Origin: an uncultured Acidimicrobiales bacterium
GTDB lineage: Bacteria; Actinomycetota; Acidimicrobiia; Acidimicrobiales; SZUA-35
Length of the DNA stretch: 64,000 bases
Assembly (NCBI GenBank): GCA_937922785.1
Contig: CALAJQ010000018.1
Span: forward strand, 124,001-188,000
Direction of reading: 5' to 3'
Position 1 is the stretch's first letter; each line of letters starts with the position of its first letter. The notes beneath the pieces are model-generated. The model was not told where the DNA came from and made no database searches. It worked only from the letters and a program-made list of their open reading frames with translations. Shown piece after piece: positions 25,408-33,703 of the stretch. Made by a program: the position numbers and the translations under genes.

Positions 25408-25865
25408 TATCGCGACGCCTGGTCTCGCTCGTTTCGCTGCTCGTCTTCGGGCTGCTTGCTACCGCTTGTCCGGAGGAGGGTCCTGGTGACCCCGTAACTG
25501 CAATAGCTGATTGCGGCAACGTTGAGGTGGCTGATGAACTCGAGACTCTGTTGAGCGTGCTGGTTGAAGAACATAGGATCGATAGTCCCGACTACCGCTT
25601 TGGTGAAGTCTTATGTGCCCCACCCTCATCGTCGTTCTCGATCGAGTTGGTCCAGTTCGCTCTCGTGCCGTTGGACGACACCACACTGGTTGATGCTGTC
25701 AACGATCTCAAAGGTTTGGACTCCTTGAAGCTAACGCTGGAGACAACAGCGTGCAACGATACCTGGGGTTTCTTCGCCGCGGCCGATAGCCGTGGCCTGG
25801 ACATCGGCCCGGTAGCCAAAGCCATTGAGGCGAGCGACAAACTAGAGATGGCGATTGGTTGCTAA
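25404..25865 (+). CDS. Putative small lipoprotein
   Basis: This 153-residue protein starts at GTG 25404. Its signal segment LVSLVSLLVFGLLATAC ends in a lipobox-like LLATAC, which makes Cys the likely lipid-anchored first residue. The mature part is short, acidic and unrecognised, and contains three further Cys. It is the last gene of the three-gene exported operon starting at 23033. AACCC/GGGTT at about 25890-25910 is only a weak hairpin, so no terminator is called. Confidence 0.7.
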   Translation: MISRRLVSLVSLLVFGLLATACPEEGPGDPVTAIADCGNVEVADELETLLSVLVEEHRIDSPDYRFGEVLCAPPSSSFSIELVQFALVPLDDTTLVDAVNDLKGLDSLKLTLETTACNDTWGFFAAADSRGLDIGPVAKAIEASDKLEMAIGC

Positions 25866-26001
25866 ATCAGCTCAGGTTTCTGGCGAATAACCCCTGCCGA
25901 AAGGGTTCGACGCCCCGTACTGTCAAATGCTTCACTCGTTAGTACGAATCGAGCTAACGCTAACTCTTAAACCGTCGGGATCGTTGACCGGGTAAAGACG
26001 A

Positions 26002-26463
26002 TTAGAACGTCCAACCTTCGGCTTCGATTAGGTCGGGCAAAGCCATGCATTCTACGGATTCGGCAGCACAGATGTTTGGAATCTTGCCACCACCACGGTT
26101 GTTTTCGTATGTGACGACCTTCAGTCCTTTCCACTGCGCGAGGGCGATAACGAAGCCGTCTGCGTGCTGGCGTCCCAAGCGCTCTTTGGCTAGGTGTGGG
26201 TGCCTTTTGGCCAGTGCTTGGGTCAGAAGGATCTGTTCTTCTTCAAGCGCGACAATATGTGGCTTTAGACCCTTGAGCCATTGCGCGACTTCGTCGTCTT
26301 TTTTGAGGACTTCTCTGTGGACTTCTTCACTTATCAGAGCTTTGCCATCTCTTACCAGGTCTTCAAGGTTGATCCAGAATTTTGGAAAGCTCTTGGGGCG
26401 ATACGCCGTGTTCCAGGCTGTGAGGATGCTGTTTGTATCGATTGAATATTCTGCCGAGATCAT
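26002..26463 (-). CDS. DUF4411-type PIN-like nuclease (toxin)
   Basis: This 153-residue PIN-fold protein has an N-terminal SIDTNSILTAW with the first acidic residue. Acidic residues recur in the middle (SEEVHREVL) and in the GRQHADGFVIALA motif, where DUF4411 proteins carry their catalytic Asp. Such proteins are toxin partners of XRE/ImmA-IrrE genes. The ATG overlaps the stop of that partner gene by 4 nt. It is probably an RNase toxin controlled by the upstream gene; the activity is inferred. Confidence 0.82.
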   Translation of the reverse strand: MISAEYSIDTNSILTAWNTAYRPKSFPKFWINLEDLVRDGKALISEEVHREVLKKDDEVAQWLKGLKPHIVALEEEQILLTQALAKRHPHLAKERLGRQHADGFVIALAQWKGLKVVTYENNRGGGKIPNICAAESVECMALPDLIEAEGWTF

Positions 26464-27629
26464 GAATAGGCCTCAGCTTGCAGGTTGTCTAGATGTTTAG
26501 TCCGAACTCCAACAAGATCTGAGACTTCCGATAGCGACACGCGACCATCAGAGTACGCATCAAAGACTGACTGAACGAACGGCCTTCCTCGGTCCCTTAG
26601 AGGTACACGATGCGGCGGCGGCCCACCTTTGCTTGCCGCGCTTCTTTGCTTCCTTAGGTCCTGGTAGATCTTTGCCCATTCGGCGCTCCTTTTCTCATAC
26701 TCGTCTGCGGTTGCTTTACCAAAAGTTACGAGGCGACGAAGAATTACCTCTAGGCTGACGCCAGATCCAACAACATCCTGAATGGCTTCTAGCTCAGCGT
26801 CCGACCAAGCTTGGCCTTCTATATGGCGAGCCACGGCGGGGACGGCAAGAAGGTGTTCGCGAGGCAAAATAGCCTCGCCTGCAACTGCATTGCAGAAGAC
26901 TTCGATGTCGCTGTGACCTATCGGACGACTGTGAAGATCACATACACCGGAAGCTCGGCGGCTGAGATGTGCAAGCTCGTGAAGCAGTGTAAAAATCTTA
27001 GCTCGGGGAGAGTCTTCACCGTTCAAGACAATCGTCATCGGCAGACCTTGACTAATCGAGAAACCGCGCATTTCCGACATCTTTACCCGAGAAGTTTGGA
27101 GCACCAAGATGCCTTTCTCCTCAATTTTTGCACTCCAATACTTCAGAGCATCTTCTGGTTTGCGGATTTTCTGTAGCTCAAGCTGATCGACTTCGAGAAA
27201 AACCCGAAGATCCAAGCCGAGCGCTGCGGCATTATCGTTATTCGGAAGTAATGGCCTAGCGAGCTCGTTCTTTAGCTCTGAGGACAAGTCCACATAAGCT
27301 TCTCGTTGAAGATTCACACGGCGAATCTCGTCCATCAATTCCGGCGAGTACTCTCCTTGTGCGGCAATATCAAGAGACCTGAAGTCGCGCAAAGGGGTGA
27401 AGTCAGACGGCACCTCATCAAGCAAAAGAACGATTAATGGTCTCTTGTACTTTTCGACCATATTGTGAAGAACCGCGACTGAAGGGTCTTGCTCGCCAGA
27501 CTCGATTGATTCAAGCTTCTCGACTGACATCTGCAGTCTCTTGGCTGCAAGCTCAATAGGTAGGCTTCTTTGTTCTCGAGCCCACCTCAGTACATCTCCC
27601 GAAACCGGTATCTCTGGTGTCTTGGCCAT
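26460..27629 (-). CDS. XRE - ImmA/IrrE fusion (antitoxin-like)
   Basis: This 389-residue protein has an N-terminal XRE-type helix-turn-helix (about 12-65) followed by a zinc-peptidase-like domain with FTLLHELAHL (His217, Glu218, His221). A C-terminal tail ends in a second DNA-binding-like stretch (GRVSLSEVSDLVGVRTKHL). Fusions of this type sit directly upstream of DUF4411 PIN toxins and are regarded as the antitoxin/regulator. Here the downstream overlap is 4 nt. The region upstream holds the inverted repeat 27723-27742. Confidence 0.82.
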   Translation of the reverse strand: MAKTPEIPVSGDVLRWAREQRSLPIELAAKRLQMSVEKLESIESGEQDPSVAVLHNMVEKYKRPLIVLLLDEVPSDFTPLRDFRSLDIAAQGEYSPELMDEIRRVNLQREAYVDLSSELKNELARPLLPNNDNAAALGLDLRVFLEVDQLELQKIRKPEDALKYWSAKIEEKGILVLQTSRVKMSEMRGFSISQGLPMTIVLNGEDSPRAKIFTLLHELAHLSRRASGVCDLHSRPIGHSDIEVFCNAVAGEAILPREHLLAVPAVARHIEGQAWSDAELEAIQDVVGSGVSLEVILRRLVTFGKATADEYEKRSAEWAKIYQDLRKQRSAASKGGPPPHRVPLRDRGRPFVQSVFDAYSDGRVSLSEVSDLVGVRTKHLDNLQAEAYS

Positions 27630-27722
27630 GTGCGTCCATTATCCCATATAAATCGAAAATCTGGTCTAGGAAAGTCGGCCTCTGCGGTCACGGAATCTCA
27701 ATCCCAGCTGCTAGATAGGGGT

Positions 27723-27742
27723 GAATTACATAATCGTAATTC
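27723..27742. promoter_or_regulatory. Inverted repeat between divergent genes
   Basis: The perfect 7-bp arms GAATTAC and GTAATTC flank a 6-nt AT-rich spacer between the XRE-ImmA gene (start 27629) and the 27785 gene. This is a possible operator for the XRE protein. It lies about 95 nt from the XRE start. Confidence 0.4.
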
Positions 27743-27784
27743 GCAGTCTAGGGTTGAACCAACACCGACCATAAAGGAGCAACT

Positions 27785-27985
27785 ATGGGTGGACAACATA
27801 GAGACACAGCGGATGATGGCTCTTATGGCGTGACCATTGGGAGTGTCGATGACCCGGCGTATCCGTCCGACAGCTATTTCATCTCACAGCAGGACAGCAG
27901 CGGTAAACCAGACAGCAAAGTAACTTCTATCTTTGACTCAAACGACACACTCTTAGGGGAAAGCTACGGTACAGGTAGCCTTTGA
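27785..27985 (+). CDS. Small acidic hypothetical protein (66 aa)
   Basis: The ATG at 27785 has an excellent ribosome-binding site (AAAGGAG, 6-nt spacing), so translation is likely. The product is short, acidic and Ser/Asp/Gly-rich, with no signal peptide, TM helix or recognised domain. A perfect TATAAT begins just after its stop (27994-27999). It is divergent from the XRE-ImmA antitoxin gene, with the 27723-27742 inverted repeat between them. Confidence 0.6.
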   Translation: MGGQHRDTADDGSYGVTIGSVDDPAYPSDSYFISQQDSSGKPDSKVTSIFDSNDTLLGESYGTGSL

Positions 27986-28167
27986 GGCTGTTGTATAATT
28001 GGGCGTGTGGGCTGGTTGGTTTTCAGCCGCCAGTTAAACGACTCAGAGAGAAGCTGAGCACCCACCTTTGATTTAGATGCCCTGGCTAAATGCTGTTCGG
28101 ACAAACTTGAACAGTCCTGAGTACGGTACATGCGGCTCTGTCTCCTGAACGCTTGTGGTCGTGATGA

Positions 28168-28819
28168 GTGCCTGTGAATATTCTTAGCCACGCGTTGGTG
28201 GCCTATATCGCCGTCGGTCAGCGATGCACCTTGGAGGTCGCAGCAGGTTCGATGCTCTCGGATATGGCAAATGCTGCATCTGTAGACTTCCCTGAAGCAG
28301 CTGGAAGCGATCTGGCACTGGGAATGCGCACGCACGTCATCGCTGATTCAATTTTTCATGCGGATAGGGCATTCGTGAGTTGCTGTGTATCCATGCGTCG
28401 CTTGCTTGAAAGCGAATCGATGAGTAGAGGTGGATCGCGGGCGTGCGCACACGTCGGCTTCGAGCTGCTGCTCGACGGAATCATCGAACCAGAAGTCCGA
28501 AAAGCTCTTGATCTATCCATCGTCTTCGAGACTCTTGAAGGGATTGAGAATTCAGCTCAAGTATTGTGATCAGCGGACCCATTAGTCTAATGTTGTCGCT
28601 GGCTTCGAGCTACGCGCGAGCGATGGAACCTACCGCAACCCTGATTTGATTGCGGCAAGGCTGCGCGACCTCCTTATCTCAAGGCCCCGCCTGGCATTCG
28701 ATGCCAGCTTGATACCAACGCTGGAGTTGTGCCTGGATATTCATCGAGAAACGGTTTCATCGAGCGCCAGGGGACTGCTGAAGCGTGCGGCTGCCGCCGT
28801 ATCTCTCGAAGTTGCCTGA
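28168..28819 (+). pseudogene. Broken ACP-phosphodiesterase-like gene
   Basis: The 5' part (GTG 28168 or 28174) encodes NILSHALVAYIAV...GSMLSDM...LALGMRTHVIADSIFHADRAF, resembling acyl-carrier-protein phosphodiesterase-like hydrolases with their metal-binding His/Asp residues. It stops at 28569. A second frame, shifted by one, resumes at about 28586 and encodes RNPDLIAARLRDLLISRPRLAFDASL..., which looks like the family's C-terminal half, and ends at TGA 28819. The two halves together would make one protein of about 215 residues. A frameshift in the 28540-28600 stretch has disabled it, unless the sequence contains an error. Confidence 0.55.
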
Positions 28820-28971
28820 ATGCCCAGCGGTTCTCCGAATTCCCCTTCTCGCCTAAGCGTCTGTGGAAGGTACAGCGAACAGTTGGCGGCTTGTCCCCCC
28901 GTGCTTATCCAAACCCATGCTAGATTTGAAAGCGGTAGAACAAATGTTCGACAACTCAAGGAGAGGCTCTG

Positions 28972-29712
28972 ATGGTGGAATCAGCGATTGAGTGGACAGA
29001 AGTCACGTGGAATCCCACGACGGGTTGCGACAAGATCTCTACTGGTTGTGAGAATTGCTATGCACTGACGCTATCTAAACGCCTCAAAGCAATGGGTCAA
29101 GCGAAGTACCAGAAGGACGGAGATCTTAGGACCAGTGGGCCCGGATTCGGTCTGACGCTCCATCCTGATACGCTTACTATCCCGTACTCATGGCGTTCAC
29201 CCAGGACTGTGTTTGTGAACTCGATGTCGGATCTGTTCCATGAAGATGTTCCGGTCGACTTCATTCAGCAGGTGTTCACAGTGATGGCGGACACTCCTCA
29301 ACATCAGTATCAGGTGCTCACGAAGCGAGCTCAGAGGCTGAGCAAGATTGCGGCGAAACTGGAATGGCCATCCAACGTCTGGATGGGAGTTTCAGTTGAG
29401 TCGCAGCGCTACGCCTTTCGACTCAACCATCTTAGGAAGGTTCCAGCTGCAGTTAGGTTCGTTTCAGCTGAGCCTCTTCTTGGGCCAGTTGAACTGAACC
29501 TTGATGGTATCGATTGGGTCATCGTCGGCGGTGAGTCCGGCCACGGTGCCCGGCCTATCGAAGCAGTCTGGGTTGAATCGATTCGCGATGATTGTGAATC
29601 GAGCGGGACTGCCTTCTTCTTCAAACAATGGGGTGGGCGCACCCCAAAGGCTGGGGGTAGAGAACTCAATGGGCAAACGTGGGATGCTATGCCTTCGGTC
29701 GCTTCGGTCTGA
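28972..29712 (+). CDS. DUF5131 (phage Gp37/Gp68-family) three-Cys-motif protein
   Basis: This 246-residue protein begins AIEWTEVTWNPTTGCDKISTGCENCYA. Cys19, Cys26 and Cys29 form the CX6CX2C three-cysteine motif of the Gp37/Gp68 family, which resembles a radical-SAM-like iron-sulfur site. GPGFGLTLHPD and VNSMSDLFHEDVP follow, both typical of the family. An AAGGAGAGG ribosome-binding site precedes the ATG. The convergent neighbour is the TcmP partner, overlapping by 26 nt at the 3' ends. The pair is a known association; its biochemical role is not established. Confidence 0.88.
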   Translation: MVESAIEWTEVTWNPTTGCDKISTGCENCYALTLSKRLKAMGQAKYQKDGDLRTSGPGFGLTLHPDTLTIPYSWRSPRTVFVNSMSDLFHEDVPVDFIQQVFTVMADTPQHQYQVLTKRAQRLSKIAAKLEWPSNVWMGVSVESQRYAFRLNHLRKVPAAVRFVSAEPLLGPVELNLDGIDWVIVGGESGHGARPIEAVWVESIRDDCESSGTAFFFKQWGGRTPKAGGRELNGQTWDAMPSVASV

Positions 29713-30757
29713 ACTTCGGCAAAGCCTTTGATTTCGGGGTTTCCGAGATGTGTCCTGCCTTCTCTAGCCGTACGAGCGCCTTTCGTACGTGAGTCTGGCG
29801 GGCACGGCCGAGCGCCTCACCGTAGACCGCATCCAAAGAGCGATTTAGGGGAAGGGCGGGTTCAGGGTTTTCGAGAATCTTCAGTAGATTCGCCTCTATC
29901 TCATCGACCATCGCCTCCGTTTCGTCGAAGTAGAGCTGCCCGCCTTCTTCGCAGTGAGCTTTCATCTCTTTCTCGAGCGTGTTTGAGACCGCCTCGTTGA
30001 AGTGCCACATGCCGTCCTCGTGCATTGTGAGGAACAACAAGTAGTAGTCGATGGGCCCGTCTAGTCGGTCGCTAATCGGAACACTGAACCATGCGCAACC
30101 CAGATCGTTCCCGATTCTGCGACAGAACTCCAGGCAGATGTCTCTGGCTCCAGAGTCGTCAGGTGAGGCAGTCCAGATCGATTGCCACCAATCTCCACCA
30201 AGGCAGGCGTTTGCGTTGGCTATGAAGGTTTCCTTAGCCCTGTGGTCCCTGCCTGTCAGGTGGCCCGCGTTTCGCCGCACGCCATGCTTCGAAACGTTCA
30301 GGATCAATTCAGTCTTGCCCGACCTCTTCATGAGTCGGAGCAAGTCGTCGTAGCCGATGCCGAGGCCGAACGGATCGATAAAGGCGAGGAGAGGAGAAGA
30401 GCCGGCCCATTTCAGCATCTCGTCCAAGTATTCAGCAGCCGTGCCTCTGCGTACCTGCCAATTGTCCCACTGCTCGGCGGCAGCCTGCAACTGCTCGAAA
30501 GTCGCCTTGTCCTTTTCTACTAGAAAGCCGTCGAGCTGCCGGTCAACATTCGTGAAGATGTCAACTGCTTGAGCTACAACTGCAGGCGAGCCTGCTTCTC
30601 CGTCATCGTAGAAGCCCTGCCCGGCGTAGCCGTCGAAATAGCAGACGCGCTTTCCGGCGGACCGGCTTCCAACCTTGGATGTAAATTGCGTTGCATACCG
30701 CCCTAGAATTCCAAGCTTCAGACGCGCTGCTCCCTGTGGCGTGTCCCAAAATCCCAT
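29687..30757 (-). CDS. tcmP: Three-Cys-motif partner protein TcmP
   Basis: This 356-residue protein begins with the TcmP-type GFWDTPQGAARLKLGILGRY and continues CYFDGYAGQGFYDDGEAGSP, followed by LLAFIDPFGLGI. The latter two resemble a methyltransferase-like Rossmann core with a DPFG motif. TcmP genes are found next to DUF5131 three-Cys-motif genes, as here, and the pair occurs in phages and genomic islands. The ATG at 30757 overlaps the stop of a 62-residue upstream ORF (TAATG), suggesting coupling. Confidence 0.88.
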   Translation of the reverse strand: MGFWDTPQGAARLKLGILGRYATQFTSKVGSRSAGKRVCYFDGYAGQGFYDDGEAGSPAVVAQAVDIFTNVDRQLDGFLVEKDKATFEQLQAAAEQWDNWQVRRGTAAEYLDEMLKWAGSSPLLAFIDPFGLGIGYDDLLRLMKRSGKTELILNVSKHGVRRNAGHLTGRDHRAKETFIANANACLGGDWWQSIWTASPDDSGARDICLEFCRRIGNDLGCAWFSVPISDRLDGPIDYYLLFLTMHEDGMWHFNEAVSNTLEKEMKAHCEEGGQLYFDETEAMVDEIEANLLKILENPEPALPLNRSLDAVYGEALGRARQTHVRKALVRLEKAGHISETPKSKALPKFRPKRPKA

Positions 30758-30945
30758 TAGTCTTCGTCCTGGGTGGAGGCGGACGGGATTACTTGATCTC
30801 CGCGCTGGGCGGACGAGTCGAGCCTGTCGAAGTCGAGCCTGTCGAAGTCGAGAGTTGCACCTTCAGGTCCTGCGTGTGGTGTAGTCCAGGCGATAGGGAC
30901 AATCATTTCGGTCTTGCTGTTCCTCATGCAGTGTGCATCGATCAC
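30757..30945 (-). CDS. Possible 62-aa ORF coupled to tcmP
   Basis: This minus-strand frame starts at GTG 30945 and its stop overlaps the tcmP ATG (TAATG). The peptide contains a short tandem duplication (LDFDR twice) generated by a DNA repeat at about 30821-30855. No good SD is visible and no family is recognised. The coupling is the main argument for a real gene. Confidence 0.35.
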   Translation of the reverse strand: MIDAHCMRNSKTEMIVPIAWTTPHAGPEGATLDFDRLDFDRLDSSAQRGDQVIPSASTQDED

Positions 30946-30987
30946 ATTGTTGGGGGACTTGAGTGCTTGTCTGGTGGCTCCACCTTA

Positions 30988-31016
30988 TTGAAGGAAGTTT
31001 GTGGATCCCGTTAAAT
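30988..31016 (+). promoter_or_regulatory. Promoter for the 31 kb exported operon
   Basis: TTGAAG (30988-30993) and TTAAAT (31011-31016) are spaced 17 nt apart, about 70 nt ahead of the proposed ATG at 31087. Confidence 0.5.
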
Positions 31017-31086
31017 CATGTAGGGTGCTCAAACACAAACAGCAAATATGGGGCAACATAATGAGACAATTAGCGAGGCGCATTCT

Positions 31087-31953
31087 ATGAAACCCAGACA
31101 GACTCCCAGTAGCCGAAGGTATTTCGGAGCGTTCGCTCTTGTTCTGTCTTTCGGTCTTTTCACGGCGGTGACCCGGACGCTATCTACCGACTCCGTCGTC
31201 GCTGCCGGCGCTGGCCAGGAGGTTCTGGAGCCTTTGGATGTTCTGCAGCCCGGCCCTGACCCCGACCCGACCGAAGAACCAGATCTGGATCCTGTTGATC
31301 CGGAAGATACTTGCGCTGCGTTCAAAGCATCATTTGGTCAATTCCGGAATCGTGGGCAGTTGGTGAAGGAAATTGTTACCTCGGCAGTTGGCGGACCTCC
31401 AGTTAGCCCCGAGTCGAAGAAGCGCGTTAGAGATGGGGGTGATGATCCAGACGCGATCGAGGCTTCTGTCAAGGAAAGGATGGCGCTGGACATGAGCGTC
31501 ACATTTTCGTTCTTTGAGCCGCTAGCGGAAGAAGATGTGCTCAATCTTAAATCGTTGGACAGTGCCGAGATCCTGGCAATATTTGCGTCAGTGGACGACG
31601 TAGTGGACGGCTTCGCGCTTACGTCTGTCTATCTGGTCGATCCGAAAGAGGGCCGGACACTGTTCGAAGTTATGTCTGACGGACGACTTCATATGGATCA
31701 ACAGCTAAAGGATCTCAAATCCAGTGCTGAGTCGGCGGATAATGTCGCCCCCGTTATTGACACCATGAGCACACCAGATCGGTGGGTCGTTGGCTTGAGC
31801 GTTCGGGCGGACCAAAAAACAATTCTCAGGCTGATTACAACTAACAAAAAGCTATTTCTTTCAATAGAGCCTGAAGTTGTGCGAGCAGGGGCAATGCCAG
31901 CACTACCTGACAACTCATCAACCGAGATCGTCCGCAAGGAGAACTGCAAATGA
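31087..31953 (+). CDS. Exported hypothetical protein, acidic
   Basis: Proposed start ATG 31087 has GAGGCG 6 nt upstream. The in-frame ATG at 31048 adds 13 unhelpful residues. A basic N-terminus and hydrophobic segment (FGAFALVLSFGLFTAV) indicate export. An Asp/Glu/Pro-rich linker follows, then an unrecognised domain of about 200 residues. The 3' end overlaps the next exported gene by 4 nt. It resembles, in size and layout only, the peptidase partner gene at 24265. Confidence 0.65.
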   Translation: MKPRQTPSSRRYFGAFALVLSFGLFTAVTRTLSTDSVVAAGAGQEVLEPLDVLQPGPDPDPTEEPDLDPVDPEDTCAAFKASFGQFRNRGQLVKEIVTSAVGGPPVSPESKKRVRDGGDDPDAIEASVKERMALDMSVTFSFFEPLAEEDVLNLKSLDSAEILAIFASVDDVVDGFALTSVYLVDPKEGRTLFEVMSDGRLHMDQQLKDLKSSAESADNVAPVIDTMSTPDRWVVGLSVRADQKTILRLITTNKKLFLSIEPEVVRAGAMPALPDNSSTEIVRKENCK

Positions 31954-33179
31954 AACGAGCAATCTTATCCCTCATCGTTCTTGCTGGAATTGTTGCGACC
32001 CTTTCGCCAAGCCCAGCTTCTGCACATGACTATGTGCGCACAAGGGCTGGTGCGCATCTGTGGGCACCACGTGAGGGTGCAGTGATCCAGAAGGACTCTC
32101 CTCCCTTTTTTGGTAACGTGACCTTTGATTTTTGGTTTGCGTGGTTCGATACAAGCTCTCGGCAACAGTTGACCGGGTACCACCGAGCAATAGAGCAAAA
32201 GCTGATCATAGGATCTCCCGGGTCGAGCGGCCGAACTTTCGCTAATACGACCCTGCCGTCATGCGCTGTGCTACGTCTAGATGACACAATCGAGCCAAAC
32301 CCGTTCAGCTCAAATAACAAGGGAATTTTCGGCTGGACCGCTGGAAATTCCGGATGTTTGACGGCGAACTCAGCGCAGATGGTCGGCGTAAGAGGTCACC
32401 ATGACTGGGGGTCCTCTCAATGGTTGCCTGCAGTCCTAGACTGGAGAGCCTCGACGTATATGGATCATCACGACACCGCCGTAGCCGATTGTGGTGCAAC
32501 CGTAGCGACTTGCACGTTCAACGACTACTCTCTCAGAGTCGATAAGTCCGGTTGGGGTCTTTGGCTCCAAAAGAACGATAATTCCACACATCATTGGAAC
32601 ACCAAGGGTGTCTCTAACCACCACTTTGAGTCGTCGAATCTTCAGTGGGCCGGGGACGCGGGTAACAATGTGTCGAGGGTGTGTGCCAACTGGACTCTTC
32701 CGGGAGCAATCGCTGGATTCAAGTCCAACTGTGCTGTCAAGTTTAAGCGCGGGTCTAGCCCTGTGCCTTGGTCAGGAATCCATCAGACAATGGCTCGAAC
32801 CTCGACAGAGTCCGACAACATGACGTTAGAAGCGATGGTGAAGTGTGGAAATACCACGGGAACGTGCACGGCCGCACTTCAGTTAGTCTTCAACTACACG
32901 TTCAGCGGAGGGTTCCAGGTGTCAAGAAAGACGCCGACCGTCACGCTGCAAGCGGGGTTTTGGTATTCGTGCGGACTTGACTCTAACCACTCGTTTAGTA
33001 CCCCGGTTACACCTAACTACTCGAGCCTTACCGCTTCAATATGGACTACAGGAAACGACTACCTGATGGCAGATGCCGTTCTGCTATCCGGCTACCATAC
33101 GAGTATCACCCAAACTCTGGGTGACAACTTCCAGCCGAAACCCACATCAGGCTCCACTTGCACAAAGGTGAATGGCTAG
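31950..33179 (+). CDS. Exported hypothetical protein (409 aa)
   Basis: A classical signal peptide (MKRAILSLIVLAGIVATLSPSPASA) precedes a large beta-rich, Trp/Ser/Thr/Asn-rich mature domain with several His-containing stretches (GHHDW, MDHHDTAVADCG, STHHWN) and Cys pairs. No family is recognised. It has no HExxH, so it is not an obvious metallopeptidase. It is translationally coupled (4-nt overlap) to the upstream exported gene and followed after 35 nt by a small membrane protein. Confidence 0.7.
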   Translation: MKRAILSLIVLAGIVATLSPSPASAHDYVRTRAGAHLWAPREGAVIQKDSPPFFGNVTFDFWFAWFDTSSRQQLTGYHRAIEQKLIIGSPGSSGRTFANTTLPSCAVLRLDDTIEPNPFSSNNKGIFGWTAGNSGCLTANSAQMVGVRGHHDWGSSQWLPAVLDWRASTYMDHHDTAVADCGATVATCTFNDYSLRVDKSGWGLWLQKNDNSTHHWNTKGVSNHHFESSNLQWAGDAGNNVSRVCANWTLPGAIAGFKSNCAVKFKRGSSPVPWSGIHQTMARTSTESDNMTLEAMVKCGNTTGTCTAALQLVFNYTFSGGFQVSRKTPTVTLQAGFWYSCGLDSNHSFSTPVTPNYSSLTASIWTTGNDYLMADAVLLSGYHTSITQTLGDNFQPKPTSGSTCTKVNG

Positions 33180-33214
33180 CCTGTCTGGCTGTGAGCGTAA
33201 GTCAGGATCTCGCT

Positions 33215-33499
33215 ATGTCAACGTCTGTTGACCCTTACAGTGTCGGCCGACGTTGGACACACGGTGCATGGATGTTCGTAATCGCCTTTGGCTGTTGGTT
33301 GCCGACCTTTGCTGTCTTGCTGTGGGCTCTTGAGGGTCAGCGATGTCCAGGCAGGGTTTCTGGCTGTCGAGACCTGAGTCGAATCATGGACCCAGTAGTG
33401 GGAGAACTTATCCTCCTATCACCGCTAAAGGTAGCGTCTCTGGTTTTCTTCGGTCTCGGAGTAAGACTGTTAAGATCAAAAGACTCTGGTGCATCGTGA
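33215..33499 (+). CDS. Small two-TM membrane protein
   Basis: The start is set at ATG 33215, after a weak AGGAT. The frame opening at 33158 would overlap the upstream gene. It has 94 residues with two hydrophobic helices (WMFVIAFGCWLPTFAVLLWAL and LLSPLKVASLVFFGLGVRLL). No family is recognised. Its position after the exported pair suggests an immunity or membrane-anchoring role, which is inference only. Confidence 0.5.
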   Translation: MSTSVDPYSVGRRWTHGAWMFVIAFGCWLPTFAVLLWALEGQRCPGRVSGCRDLSRIMDPVVGELILLSPLKVASLVFFGLGVRLLRSKDSGAS

Positions 33500-33703
33500 T
33501 CAAGCGTCTCGGCTCCCCGCCAGAACCGGCGGAAACCTGGGCGTACAAGCCAAGTTGATTGTTTGTTTAGGTGGTAACTGGACACACTCAGAAAGCTGCT
33601 GAGCTAGATGTATCTGTCTCGATAACAGGTTGGGAAGAGTAGTCAGGATGACGGCTGTCAGATTCGCTCGACTGACTGATTTTCCACTCCACTCGAACGA
33701 ATC

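Noticed and set aside
30821..30855. Short direct repeat GTCGAGCCTGTCGAA
   Set aside because: A two-to-three-copy local duplication inside a possible ORF; too short to call an element.
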